64,000 nucleotides of DNA from UBA974 sp002292405 (GCA_943842425.1 CALTBR010000003.1:868001-932000); one strand, 5' to 3'; shown: positions 53,665-61,524, numbered from the stretch's first letter. Notes: generated by a model from the letters alone, not told the origin. Numbers and translations are program-made.

Positions 53665-54213
53665 TTATTGGCCTATGACCACCTTTGCGTATCTCAAAAC
53701 CTTATCTCCTAGCTTATACCCACTCTCGACCACGTCTACAATTTTACCTTTCAACTTAGGAGTTGGAGCGGGGATATTTGTAATTGCTTCGTGATAGTCC
53801 ACGTTGAAATCATCTCCAGCTTTCACATCCATCACCTTTAATCCTTTAGAAGTGAGTGTAGATTCAAACTTTGAATGAATCAGTTTCATTCCCTCCTTCA
53901 TTGCGTTTGCGTCATCTGATGAGTTCTTAGATGCTCTTTCGAAATCATCAAGTAAGGGAAGGAATTTCTCAATAAGATCTTGGGAAGCGGTCATAATAAG
54001 ATCTACCCGTTCACGCATAGTTCTCTTTCTGAAATTATCAAACTCTGCATAAAGCCTGAGATACTTATCCTGATAGTCGACCTGTTCTACTTCCTCTTTT
54101 TCAGAGTTTTCTTCAGCAGAGTCGTTGTTATCGTCTGTGGCTTGATCAGTCGTTTCTTCAACCTTTGTCTCAAGATTATCCTTCTTTTCGACTGTTTCTT
54201 CTTGATCGTTCAT
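53665..54213 (-). CDS. grpE: nucleotide exchange factor GrpE
   Basis: A 182-residue GrpE: an acidic disordered N terminus (NDQEETVEKKDN), a long helix with RLYAEFDNFRKRT and the C-terminal beta domain (DYHEAITNIPAP, ESGYKLGDKVLRYAKVVIG). It releases ADP from DnaK. The ATG at 54213 fits the family; an ATG at 54267 would add 18 residues. 21 bp before dnaJ, as the first gene of a six-gene operon. Confidence 0.96.
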   Translation of the reverse strand: MNDQEETVEKKDNLETKVEETTDQATDDNNDSAEENSEKEEVEQVDYQDKYLRLYAEFDNFRKRTMRERVDLIMTASQDLIEKFLPLLDDFERASKNSSDDANAMKEGMKLIHSKFESTLTSKGLKVMDVKAGDDFNVDYHEAITNIPAPTPKLKGKIVDVVESGYKLGDKVLRYAKVVIGQ

Positions 54214-54281
54214 AGATGTTATTTGTTTGGACTTAAGGCAAGGCAAAGGAAGTGCCAATAACTTCATTTTTCACTAAATAA

Positions 54282-54322
54282 GACAGCCTGTCAGTCCGCA
54301 TCGAGCAAACCGACAAGCTGTC
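54282..54322. other. imperfect inverted repeat between tlpA-like gene and grpE
   Basis: GACAGCcTGTC and GACAaGCTGTC pair over 10 of 11 positions around a 19-base loop. It lies 69 bp upstream of the grpE start and 28 bp after the stop of the TlpA-like gene. With little T-tract (TTATTTAG) it is a weak terminator; an operator or leader element for the chaperone operon is possible. It does not match the CIRCE sequence. Confidence 0.45.
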
Positions 54323-54349
54323 GTGTCAATTGGTGTTATAAGGACTGTA

Positions 54350-54967
54350 CTACTTTAAACTTTTAACATATTGATCGATATTGCGATGCAGCTCAAACCC
54401 CCTTAGGTCCTTCGCTACCACAATTCCATTCTCGTCGATAAGAAAACTCATAGGGATAGAGCTAACACCATACATAGCTGCTGCTTCGTTCTGCCATTTC
54501 TTTAAATCGCTCACATGATAATCCCAATTCAATTTGTCTTTTTTAATCGCTGATTCCCATGAAGAGACTTTGCTGTCTAAAGAAACTGAGAATATCTCAA
54601 ATCCGTCGGCATTTTTAAATTTTGCCTTTTTATATTTATCGTATGCCTTTACCACATTCACGTTCTCACGTCTGCAAGGGCCGCACCATGAAGCCCAAAA
54701 ATCAATAAAAACGATACTCCCTCTTAAATCGCTTAGAGACATTTCTTTACCCTTGGGATTATTCATTACAATATTTGGAGCCTCATCCCCAATGTTCGTT
54801 CCAATTCTACCTGAAGGTACTACATCAAATGAACCTGTTATATTCGCTATACCTTGAGATTCAGACGCAGGTGACGCTCCTACTAATCCTATCAAAGACA
54901 GAGTACCTAATGCCATCACCGCTATTACAGACTTTAAAATCATACTTCTTTTTTTTTGTTGCGTCAT
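54350..54967 (-). CDS. TlpA-family thiol-disulfide oxidoreductase
   Basis: A 205-residue exported thioredoxin-fold protein. The N-terminal hydrophobic segment (SVIAVMALGTLSLIGLVGA) is a signal peptide or anchor, without a lipobox Cys. The thioredoxin domain (about 60-205) has FWASWCGPCRREN and the cis-Pro VSSIPMS. It is closely similar to the C-terminal domain of the lipoprotein at 3899-5086 but lacks the N-terminal DUF4369-like part. Role: periplasmic disulfide reduction, partner unknown. Confidence 0.92.
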   Translation of the reverse strand: MTQQKKRSMILKSVIAVMALGTLSLIGLVGASPASESQGIANITGSFDVVPSGRIGTNIGDEAPNIVMNNPKGKEMSLSDLRGSIVFIDFWASWCGPCRRENVNVVKAYDKYKKAKFKNADGFEIFSVSLDSKVSSWESAIKKDKLNWDYHVSDLKKWQNEAAAMYGVSSIPMSFLIDENGIVVAKDLRGFELHRNIDQYVKSLK

Positions 54968-54993
54968 GTCGTGCTTTTAAATATAGTGTTATG

Positions 54994-56307
54994 CTAGTCT
55001 ATGCGTTGAATCTTAGCTCCCAATTTTCTTAAACGAGCGTCAATATTTTGGTATCCTCTATCTATTTGTCCGATGTTGTGTATGGTTGATGTTCCCTCGG
55101 CAGATAATGCAGCGATTAACAATGAAACCCCTGCTCTAATATCAGGAGAAGTCATTGTCACTCCTCGTAATGACGATTTATGATCAAGTCCGTTAACCGT
55201 AGCTCTGTGAGGATCACATAGGATTATTTGGGCTCCCATATCTATCAGTTTATCCACGAAGAAGAGACGGCTTTCAAACATCTTTTGATGTATTAAAACA
55301 GACCCTTTTGCTTGAGTAGACATCACCAAAATAATACTCAATAAATCCGGTGTGAATCCTGGCCACGGTGCGTCAGATATAGTTAATATCGATCCGTCAA
55401 TAAATTTATCTATTTCATAAGAGTCCTGGGCTGGAATGAAAATATCATCTCCTCTGCGCTCAAGTTTAACACCCATCCGCTTAAATATTCGAGGAATAAC
55501 TCCCAACTCATCATAACATACATTCTTTATAGTTATCTCGCTTTTTGTCATAGCCGCCATACCGATAAAACTTCCAACTTCTATCATATCTGGTAAGCAC
55601 CTATGTTTTGCGCCCCTTAACTCAGTAACCCCTTCAATCGTTAAAAGGTTAGACCCCACTCCAGAAATCTTCCCGCCCATTTTATTGATAATCTTACATA
55701 GTTGTTGCAGATAAGGCTCACAAGCGGCGTTATAAATTGTAGTAATCCCTTCAGCCATCACAGCTGCCATTACTAAATTAGCTGTTCCTGTAACAGAAGC
55801 CTCATCCAGAAGAATTGACTTTCCTTTCAACTTCCCCCCAGGCACATTAGCCGTAAAAAAACCTGTCGAATTTTCATAACTAAATTCCGCTCCAAGTTCT
55901 TTAAAACCTAAGAATGTTGTGTCCATTCTTCTCCTACCAATCTTATCTCCTCCTGGTCTAGGTAGTGCTCCTACTCCAAACCTAGTTAGAAGAGGCCCTA
56001 GTATCATTACAGACCCCCTAAGAGAACTACCCTTGTGTGAGAATTCTTCTGATTTAAGGAAATCTAAATTTATTTCATCTGCTTTAAACCAAAATTTACC
56101 TTCTGAGAGTTTTTTTGTCTTTACACCCATCGAGCCCAATAGATCAATGAGTTTATTTACATCAACGATGTCAGGAATGTTTTCTATCTCGACCTCACCA
56201 GCCGTAAGAAGTACGGAACTTAATATCTGTAATGCTTCATTTTTTGCACCCTGAGGAGTGACCTCACCACTTAATTTATGACCTCCTTCTATTACAAAAC
56301 TACTCAT
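54994..56307 (-). CDS. murA: UDP-N-acetylglucosamine 1-carboxyvinyltransferase with Asp in place of catalytic Cys
   Basis: A 437-residue enolpyruvyl transferase, first committed step of peptidoglycan synthesis. N terminus FVIEGGHKLSGEVTPQGAKNEAL, split here as GGHKLSGEV and GAKNEALQIL. In the mobile loop, the E. coli sequence PGGCTIGARPVDLH corresponds to PGGDKIGRRRMDTT (residues 118-131). The residue matching Cys115 is therefore Asp121. Such Cys-to-Asp MurA enzymes remain active but do not bind fosfomycin covalently. Paralogue confusion with AroA is excluded by overall text. Located next to the DUF4290 gene, a pairing typical of Flavobacteriales. Confidence 0.96.
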   Translation of the reverse strand: MSSFVIEGGHKLSGEVTPQGAKNEALQILSSVLLTAGEVEIENIPDIVDVNKLIDLLGSMGVKTKKLSEGKFWFKADEINLDFLKSEEFSHKGSSLRGSVMILGPLLTRFGVGALPRPGGDKIGRRRMDTTFLGFKELGAEFSYENSTGFFTANVPGGKLKGKSILLDEASVTGTANLVMAAVMAEGITTIYNAACEPYLQQLCKIINKMGGKISGVGSNLLTIEGVTELRGAKHRCLPDMIEVGSFIGMAAMTKSEITIKNVCYDELGVIPRIFKRMGVKLERRGDDIFIPAQDSYEIDKFIDGSILTISDAPWPGFTPDLLSIILVMSTQAKGSVLIHQKMFESRLFFVDKLIDMGAQIILCDPHRATVNGLDHKSSLRGVTMTSPDIRAGVSLLIAALSAEGTSTIHNIGQIDRGYQNIDARLRKLGAKIQRID

Positions 56308-56402
56308 CTTGTAAAAATGAGAAGGAAAAACGGTTTTAAGCTAAGCTGAGCTTGAACTTATTAGAATAAAATTGTGGACTGATTCAGTAAGTATCCTCGT
56401 GA

Positions 56403-57128
56403 TTACCGACGATTGTAATTCTTTGAATGACCTCGATTACCTCCGTTATTTCTATTTCCTGATGATTTTTTCTGATTCCCACCTTTCTTACCAGATCTAT
56501 TTCTCTCAAGTGCATCAGACGTTTTTCTAATGCTTCGTAAAATCTCTGCAGAACTTTCAAGAACAGCATCCTCAGGAAGTATAAGCGCACCACCAGACAT
56601 CTCCTTTAATTGCTCTGAAATAAACAATCTTTCAACCGTCTTTCTATTCCAAGTAAGGAAATGAATCTTCATGGCATTCGCAAGCTTGACAATAAGAATA
56701 GATTTCTCCTCGCCATCTTCCATTTTCTTAGCCATCTTAATCATCGCTTCAAGTGTTCGGCCGAAGTGTCCTGCTCTTGAGGTTTCTTTAGGATAGTTTA
56801 ATCTTAAAGGGGCTTCATCTCTATCTTTAGCGTCTAGTAGATTAATAGGAATGTCGACATCTAAAGAATGTCCTGTCATTGAGTTTAATTGATTCCAAAG
56901 CTTATTCTTTCCTTCCTCTTCCGAACCTTCTGGCGGGACTACACTTCCCATCACACTTACTATAGCTGTGGCACATTTTAAACGCTCTTCTTTATCAGCT
57001 AAACTCATCATATGATCAATCATCGCATGGATACCACGTCCATACTCAGGAATAATCAAATCAGATCTGTTACTATTATAGGTCAGGGTATCAATACGAT
57101 CTGCCTCTTTCAAGTTGATTTTTGTCAT
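56403..57128 (-). CDS. DUF4290 domain-containing protein
   Basis: A 241-residue cytoplasmic protein of the DUF4290 family: LIIPEYGRGIHAMIDHMM, RPLRLNYPKE-like text (APLRLNYPKET), and a basic, Asn/Gly-rich C terminus (KKGGNQKKSSGNRNNGG). No function is known. The ATG at 57128 matches the family start; an ATG at 57203 would add 25 residues. A TATCTTTG box ends five bases before the ATG. murA lies 95 bp downstream on the same strand. Confidence 0.88.
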   Translation of the reverse strand: MTKINLKEADRIDTLTYNSNRSDLIIPEYGRGIHAMIDHMMSLADKEERLKCATAIVSVMGSVVPPEGSEEEGKNKLWNQLNSMTGHSLDVDIPINLLDAKDRDEAPLRLNYPKETSRAGHFGRTLEAMIKMAKKMEDGEEKSILIVKLANAMKIHFLTWNRKTVERLFISEQLKEMSGGALILPEDAVLESSAEILRSIRKTSDALERNRSGKKGGNQKKSSGNRNNGGNRGHSKNYNRR

Positions 57129-57133
57129 CGCGT

Positions 57134-57141
57134 CAAAGATA
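57134..57141 (-). promoter_or_regulatory. -7 promoter element for the DUF4290 gene
   Basis: TATCTTTG on the minus strand, then ACGCG and the ATG. No clear TTG occurs 17-23 bases upstream, only an A-rich tract, so the promoter is supported by the -7 box alone. If used, the transcript would be leaderless. Confidence 0.4.
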
Positions 57142-57167
57142 CGTCTATATTTTTTTTCCGTTATGAC

Positions 57168-57198
57168 TTTGGATAACGTATTCCTTACACTATTTTTG
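57168..57198 (+). promoter_or_regulatory. promoter of tRNA-Gly
   Basis: TTTG (57168-57171), 19-base spacer, TATTTTTG (57191-57198), a perfect match to the Bacteroidota TTTG/TAnnTTTG consensus. It lies in the 5' end of the divergent long-frame version of the DUF4290 gene and predicts a start about 25 nt before the mature tRNA. Confidence 0.8.
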
Positions 57199-57228
57199 TA
57201 CACCGCTTCGAATGCGATACGGGTATAA

Positions 57229-57303
57229 GCGAAAGTAGCTCAGTGGTAGAGCATAACCTTGCCAAGGTTGGGGTCGCGAGTTCGAATCTCGTTTTTCGCT
57301 CCA
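57229..57303 (+). tRNA. tRNA-Gly (anticodon GCC)
   Basis: A cloverleaf can be folded: acceptor GCGAAAG with TTTTCGC, D arm GCTC/GAGC, anticodon stem TAACC/GGTTG with loop TTGCCAA (anticodon GCC), T arm with GTTCGAATC, discriminator T and an encoded CCA. It reads all GGC and GGU glycine codons. It marks the left edge of the accessory region that follows. Confidence 0.96.
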
Positions 57304-57316
57304 GAGTAAAAGTCTT

Positions 57317-57344
57317 AAAAGCTTCCTTCATCGGAGGCTTTTTT
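57317..57344 (+). terminator. terminator of tRNA-Gly
   Basis: A 10-bp stem AAAAGCTTCC/GGAGGCTTTT (one G-T pair) with loop TTCATC, followed by TTTT and TGC. Located 14 bases after the tRNA CCA end. Confidence 0.85.
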
Positions 57345-57359
57345 GCTTTTATGGCAAGG

Positions 57360-57378
57360 GTTTCAGAAAATCTGAAAC
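57360..57378. repeat. perfect inverted repeat
   Basis: GTTTCAGA-AAA-TCTGAAAC, arms of 8 bp with a 3-base centre. There is no T-tract, so it is more likely a protein-binding site than a terminator. Half-sites related to CTGAAAC recur at about 57501. Confidence 0.7.
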
Positions 57379-57431
57379 AGGAAAGCCTGACGGGTTAATA
57401 AAATAATTGCTTTCCCAAATATACTCTACCA

Positions 57432-57470
57432 ACTGCCAGTTTCTAACACTTACTGCCAGACTTACTGCCA
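57432..57470 (+). repeat. three direct ACTGCCA repeats (iteron-like)
   Basis: ACTGCCA at 57432, 57452 and 57464, two of them inside the longer TTACTGCCA. Spacings are 20 and 12 bases, not helical multiples in both cases, so the iteron reading is tentative. Confidence 0.4.
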
Positions 57471-57767
57471 CACTTTCACAATTATTACCATACTGAAAAG
57501 CTGAAACTTATTTCCAGATCATTCACCTACCAGTGTGTACCCCCTCTTGTATATTTGATTTCCTTTTGAAGAAGGTACCGCCTGTATATATGTATAATAC
57601 CGTCTCTGAATATTACTCATCTGTTTTTTACTGTTCTATCCTATTAAACTGATACTTAAAGTAATGCTTTAACTAGGTACAAAAATGAACACATATATAG
57701 CCTTCTTATCCCCTCTCCCTCTTCCCTTCTATTTGCTTAATAAAAGTATAGAGTGTTTCTTAGTGTT

Positions 57768-59267
57768 ATGCCTAGAGCTAAAAGAAATGAAGAGCCAATA
57801 CCTTTAAGCCTTCCAGCTAGCTTAATCTCTACTGTAGCTAAGGACCCATCCAACCAGCGTTGGCTATGGATTGTTGGTACACTTTCAAATCACATAACCA
57901 CACAGAAGGAGGATGAAGTAGACTATAACCCTCACTCCTATAAACCTTTGGACAGTCGAATCCTTATTGATATTTTATCTACCTCCTACCCAAAACATCT
58001 AGAAAAGCTTAAAAACGAAAAGATTATAGAAGTGGAATTAAGTGAGGATGGTGAGGAGAGTTATGATAGTGTTACGGGAAAGGCGAAAAGATACCGACTC
58101 TGCGAGAAGTATAGAGAAGAGATTATTTCTGATATGGTGGAAATAGTGGAACTCACTAATAATACCCTCATTAAAAACATCAATAAATCCTTAATAAAAA
58201 AAGCAGAAGAGGTTTATGAAGATCACCCTTGGGTTAGGGAAGAGTTGAGTGCTTTAGATCACCTTTCTTTCGATACAGATGAGGCTAATAAGCTCTATAG
58301 AAAAGCTTATGTGACAAGAGAGTTAAGTGGAAAGAAACTAAACCAAAAGAAACTGTTTAATTTTCATTCTAATATCTACAGTCTTTCTCAGATGTTTAGT
58401 AAAGACAAAAGGCTTACACGTATCTCAGAAAAGAATGGTAGGTTATTTCATCCACTTACATATAGCAAGAGGGAATTACGACAGTTTGTAACCAATTCAT
58501 TTGGGGAATCTGTAGTTGAAATAGACCTTAAATCAGCACAGTTTTTCTTCCTCTGCCAAGCCAAAGCTATAGCCACTAGATACTCATACGAAAAGAACCT
58601 CTCAGAAGGCATTTTAAAGCACATACAAGAACCTATTAAACTCAACTCACATCTACTTAAGGGTACTGCATTTGAAGCCTTTATGGAGTCTGTAATAGAG
58701 TTTGATATTTACACTGAAATGTCTAGGATAAAGGTCTCTACAAACTATGAATTAAGAGCTGATGAGAGAGACCAGAAACATGTTCGAGATAAGGTTAAAT
58801 TAGAGTTTATTAAGACAGTTCTTTATGGTTATCACTCCTCTTACCCCAAGCATATATATGAAGGAAAAAAGCCTCATGAGTTATCTCTTTTAGAGAACTT
58901 CTATGAACGATATGGACCAGTCATGGACTTTATAAAGAAGATTGCTGATGAGTGTACAAGGAGGAAAGAAGATGGGTCTTATTCTAAGTCTGGTTGCTTA
59001 GCTATTATACTGCAAAACCTAGAAGGATTCTTCTTCCACCATGTAGTTAGGGAAAGGCTTCAAAAAGAGCTTGGGGATTTTGGATATTTTATCGTTCATG
59101 ATGCTTTGTATGTCGACCCAGATTATGAAGAAGAGGTAAGATCATTATTAGTTGATATCACAACAGAACATTTTGGGAGGAGATTATATTTTGGGGGGAC
59201 CGACTCTTCTGAATTAGAGTATATAAAGATGCTTACTCTTTGTCATACTCCAGATATGACAGGTTAA
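57768..59267 (+). CDS. winged-helix plus family-A polymerase-like palm protein, probably mobile-element replication protein
   Basis: About 499 residues. Residue numbers here count from the GTG at 57753; the ATG at 57768 (residue 6) is the more likely start. The N-terminal part (about 60-120) reads like a winged helix (LIDILSTSYPKHLEKLKNEK, then GKAKRYRL). The C-terminal part follows Pol I text block by block: GRLFHPLTYSKRELRQF, motif A VEIDLKSAQFF (Asp258), DIYTEMS (Pol I DIHTATA), motif B RDKVKLEFIKTVLYG (345-359; Pol I RRxAKxxNFGxxYG), FYERYGPVMDFIKK (Pol I YFERYPGV), LQNLEG (421-425), and motif C FIVHDAL (Asp450). The Pol I steric-gate Glu is Gln263 and the Glu after the motif C Asp is Ala451. 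No exonuclease domain is present. Similar uncharacterised proteins occur in phages and mobile elements, as I recall. I infer a stand-alone replication initiator-polymerase. Confidence 0.6.
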   Translation: MPRAKRNEEPIPLSLPASLISTVAKDPSNQRWLWIVGTLSNHITTQKEDEVDYNPHSYKPLDSRILIDILSTSYPKHLEKLKNEKIIEVELSEDGEESYDSVTGKAKRYRLCEKYREEIISDMVEIVELTNNTLIKNINKSLIKKAEEVYEDHPWVREELSALDHLSFDTDEANKLYRKAYVTRELSGKKLNQKKLFNFHSNIYSLSQMFSKDKRLTRISEKNGRLFHPLTYSKRELRQFVTNSFGESVVEIDLKSAQFFFLCQAKAIATRYSYEKNLSEGILKHIQEPIKLNSHLLKGTAFEAFMESVIEFDIYTEMSRIKVSTNYELRADERDQKHVRDKVKLEFIKTVLYGYHSSYPKHIYEGKKPHELSLLENFYERYGPVMDFIKKIADECTRRKEDGSYSKSGCLAIILQNLEGFFFHHVVRERLQKELGDFGYFIVHDALYVDPDYEEEVRSLLVDITTEHFGRRLYFGGTDSSELEYIKMLTLCHTPDMTG

Positions 59268-59280
59268 ATTTCATGAAGAC

Positions 59281-59379
59281 ATGAAGAACGTCTTAGAGAA
59301 CAACCAAGGCGAGGATGTAGAAATTGTTTTCACCCACGTAAACAACAGCTGGGATAGCTTTACATGGGAGTTTAAATAA
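59281..59379 (+). CDS. possible 32-residue ORF or remnant
   Basis: ATG-initiated frame giving MKNVLENNQGEDVEIVF and ending TWEFK. The same frame is open only seven codons upstream, after a stop inside the polymerase-like gene's end. The composition is protein-like (VEIVFTHVNNSWDSF), so it may be the tail of a decayed gene rather than a functional peptide. Confidence 0.3.
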   Translation: MKNVLENNQGEDVEIVFTHVNNSWDSFTWEFK

Positions 59380-59421
59380 ACCTAGTTATTATTTGGCATA
59401 TTGTTTGAATGTTATCTCTAA

Positions 59422-59772
59422 ATGAAGAATAGGAGCAGAAATACTAAAAAAGATAACAAATGGTTTGGTTTGAACAAGACCGAAGGAGATTGGGAAGTTC
59501 ATCACATTAATAGAAATCCAAAAAACAACCAAAAGTCTAATCTTATATGCCTTCCAAGAGAAGTACATGTTTTTTTTGAAGGAAAAATGCAGTCCTACAG
59601 AGGAGGTCCGTTACCGAAAGAAGGATATTTTAAAAGAGATAGACTTGAGGTAAAAAAAAAGGAATGGATTAATAAAAACAAGTGGAATGGAATTGACCCC
59701 AATAATGGTGACGAATATTCTAAAGGGAAACTGATTAAAGAAGGTCCCAAGCAATTAGATATGTTTGATTAG
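59422..59772 (+). CDS. HNH-like endonuclease domain protein
   Basis: A 116-residue basic protein. The segment GDWEVHHINRNPKNNQKSNL followed by ICLPREVHVFFEG has the layout of an HNH nuclease core: His-His, then Asn, then a final His about 22 residues later. The CxxC zinc knuckles of many HNH enzymes are absent. The tail is lysine-rich and ends in PKQLDMFD. It lies between the polymerase-like gene and the DUF4379-nuclease gene, same strand, 9 bp before the latter. Function inferred only from the motif. Confidence 0.6.
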   Translation: MKNRSRNTKKDNKWFGLNKTEGDWEVHHINRNPKNNQKSNLICLPREVHVFFEGKMQSYRGGPLPKEGYFKRDRLEVKKKEWINKNKWNGIDPNNGDEYSKGKLIKEGPKQLDMFD

Positions 59773-59804
59773 ATTTACTCTATGCGTAAGCCAAAAAAAG
59801 GACA

Positions 59805-61055
59805 GTCTTTAGCGGAGAAGTATCCAGAGTTAGCTGCTCAATGGCACCCTACTAAGAATGGTGAGTTGACTGCTTATGATATTTCATCAGGGTCAAGTAA
59901 GAAAGCCTGGTGGAAATGTTATAAAGAGGAAGATCATGAATGGGAGGCTGCTGTTTCAAATAGATCTAATGGAAGAGGATGCCCTATTTGTAATGGAAAA
60001 AAGGTAGTGAAATCAAACTGCTTATCCAAACAAAACCAAAACTTTCAAAAGAATGGCATCCAACAAAAAACGGTGAATTAACTCCATTTGATATTACAGA
60101 AAAGAGCAATAAAAGAGTTTGGTGGAAGTGTGATAAAGGTGAAGATCATGAATGGGAAGCTCAAATTAAGAATAGATCTATTGGAGACGGGTGTCCTATT
60201 TGCTCAAACAGAAAAGTCGTATTATCTAATTGTCTTTCAACAACACATCCAGATTTAATCAAGGAGTGGCATTACACTAAGAATGGAGATTTATCACCGA
60301 GTAAGGTTTCATCAGGGTCTCATAAAAGAATTTGGTGGAAATGTAGCAAAGGTGAAGATCATGAATGGGAATCATCTATTTCACACAGGTCAAAAGGAAG
60401 TAAATGCCCTGTGTGCTCAAACAAAAAAATCGTATTATCTAACTGTATAGCTTCTACTCACCCAAAGTTAGCTGCTCAATGGCACCCTACTAAAAATGGC
60501 ACTCTGTCACCATATGATGTAACTGTTGGATCAAACAAAAAAGCATGGTGGAAGTGTCCAAAAGGGGACGATCATGAATGGGTTGCAACACTAAACTCAA
60601 GAGGTACAGGCTGTCCCGTTTGCTCAAATCAAAAGATAGTTTTGTCTAATTGTTTAGCTTCTACTCACCCGAAGTTGGCTGCTCAATGGCACCCTACTAA
60701 GAATAAAAATAATTCAATTTATAATATAGGTGCAGGTTCAGGTAAAAAAGTTTGGTGGAAGTGTGATAAAGGTGAAGATCATGAATGGGAATCATCTTTA
60801 GTAAATAGGCTAAAAGGTAAAAACTGCCCTGTATGCTCTGGCAGAAAAGCAATAATTTCAAACTGCTTAGCTACAACTCACCCACAACTTGCTGCACAAT
60901 GGCACCCAACAAAAAATGGGGATTTAACTCCTTATGATGTTAAAGCAGGAAGTAGTTCCAAAAAAATATGGTGGAAATGTAGCAAAGGTGAAGATCATGA
61001 ATGGAAAACAGTAGTTGAAAAAAGAACCATTGGAAGAAATTGTCCCTTTTGCGAC
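59805..61055 (+). repeat. six tandem coding repeats of about 200 bp
   Basis: Units begin near 59820, 60040, 60245, 60455, 60660 and 60875, each containing the DNA core GCTCAATGGCACCCTACTAA or a variant and GGTGAAGATCATGAATGGGA or a variant. Two cores (60472-60491 and 60679-60698) are identical over at least 20 bases, which points to recent duplication or gene conversion among units. Confidence 0.85.
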
Positions 61056-61470
61056 TTAACCCCGCAATCCAAACAAGAGCTTACAATCACATTTGAATTG
61101 CTTACGCTATTCCCAGACATTAACCCTAGAGGTTTTAAGACTAGAGTAGAAGGCAAGCTATGGTCAATAGACATATACATACCGCTCTTACATCTTGGGG
61201 TTGAATTTGATGGAAGTTACTGGCATAAAGACAAAGTAGCGTTAGACAAGCTTAAAACAAAGAAGCTGAAAAGAGAAGGGTTTAATATCCTTAGAGTTAG
61301 AGAGGAACCGCTTAAAAAGATCTCTGACTCAGACATCATATCTACACAACCGTTTAATGCTAAAGAGATCACTAATAATATCCTGACTCACATAATGAAC
61401 AGCTTCGAACTTGAAGACGTATTAGTGAAGAAAATAAAGGCTTACATATCTAAAAAGAAACTCCAAAACG

Positions 61471-61500
61471 AGAAAGGCTTAGACGAGTATATTGAGATGA
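61471..61500 (+). repeat. 30-bp direct repeat, copy 1 (in nuclease gene 3' end)
   Basis: AGAAAGGCTTAGACGAGTAT followed by ATTGAGATGA. The second copy lies at 62305-62334. Encodes the KGLDEYIEM segment of the nuclease C terminus. Confidence 0.85.
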
Positions 61501-61524
61501 TACTTACGAGAAAGCAGAGAAAGA

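Larger units (their letters stand above)
57304..57767. other. gene-free stretch between tRNA-Gly and the polymerase-like gene
   Basis: 464 bp without a convincing gene. It contains, in order, the tRNA terminator (57317-57344), a perfect 8-bp-arm palindrome (57360-57378), three ACTGCCA copies (57432-57470), and then AT-rich, pyrimidine-rich sequence up to the polymerase-like gene. No second copy of the tRNA 3' end is visible here. It could be the control or origin region of the accessory segment; that is inference. Confidence 0.6.

Noticed and set aside
54282..54322. CIRCE heat-shock operator
   Set aside because: The arms do not match TTAGCACTC/GAGTGCTAA and the loop is 19 bases, not 9.
57768..59267. 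Reverse transcriptase or archaeo-eukaryotic primase reading of the polymerase-like gene
   Set aside because: No YxDD motif and no primase DxD pattern; the block order (DIYT, R-K-YG, FYERYGP, VHD) fits family A polymerases much better.
59805..61055. CRISPR array
   Set aside because: The repeats are about 200 bp, imperfect, and coding throughout; no 25-40 bp repeat with unique spacers is present anywhere I looked.
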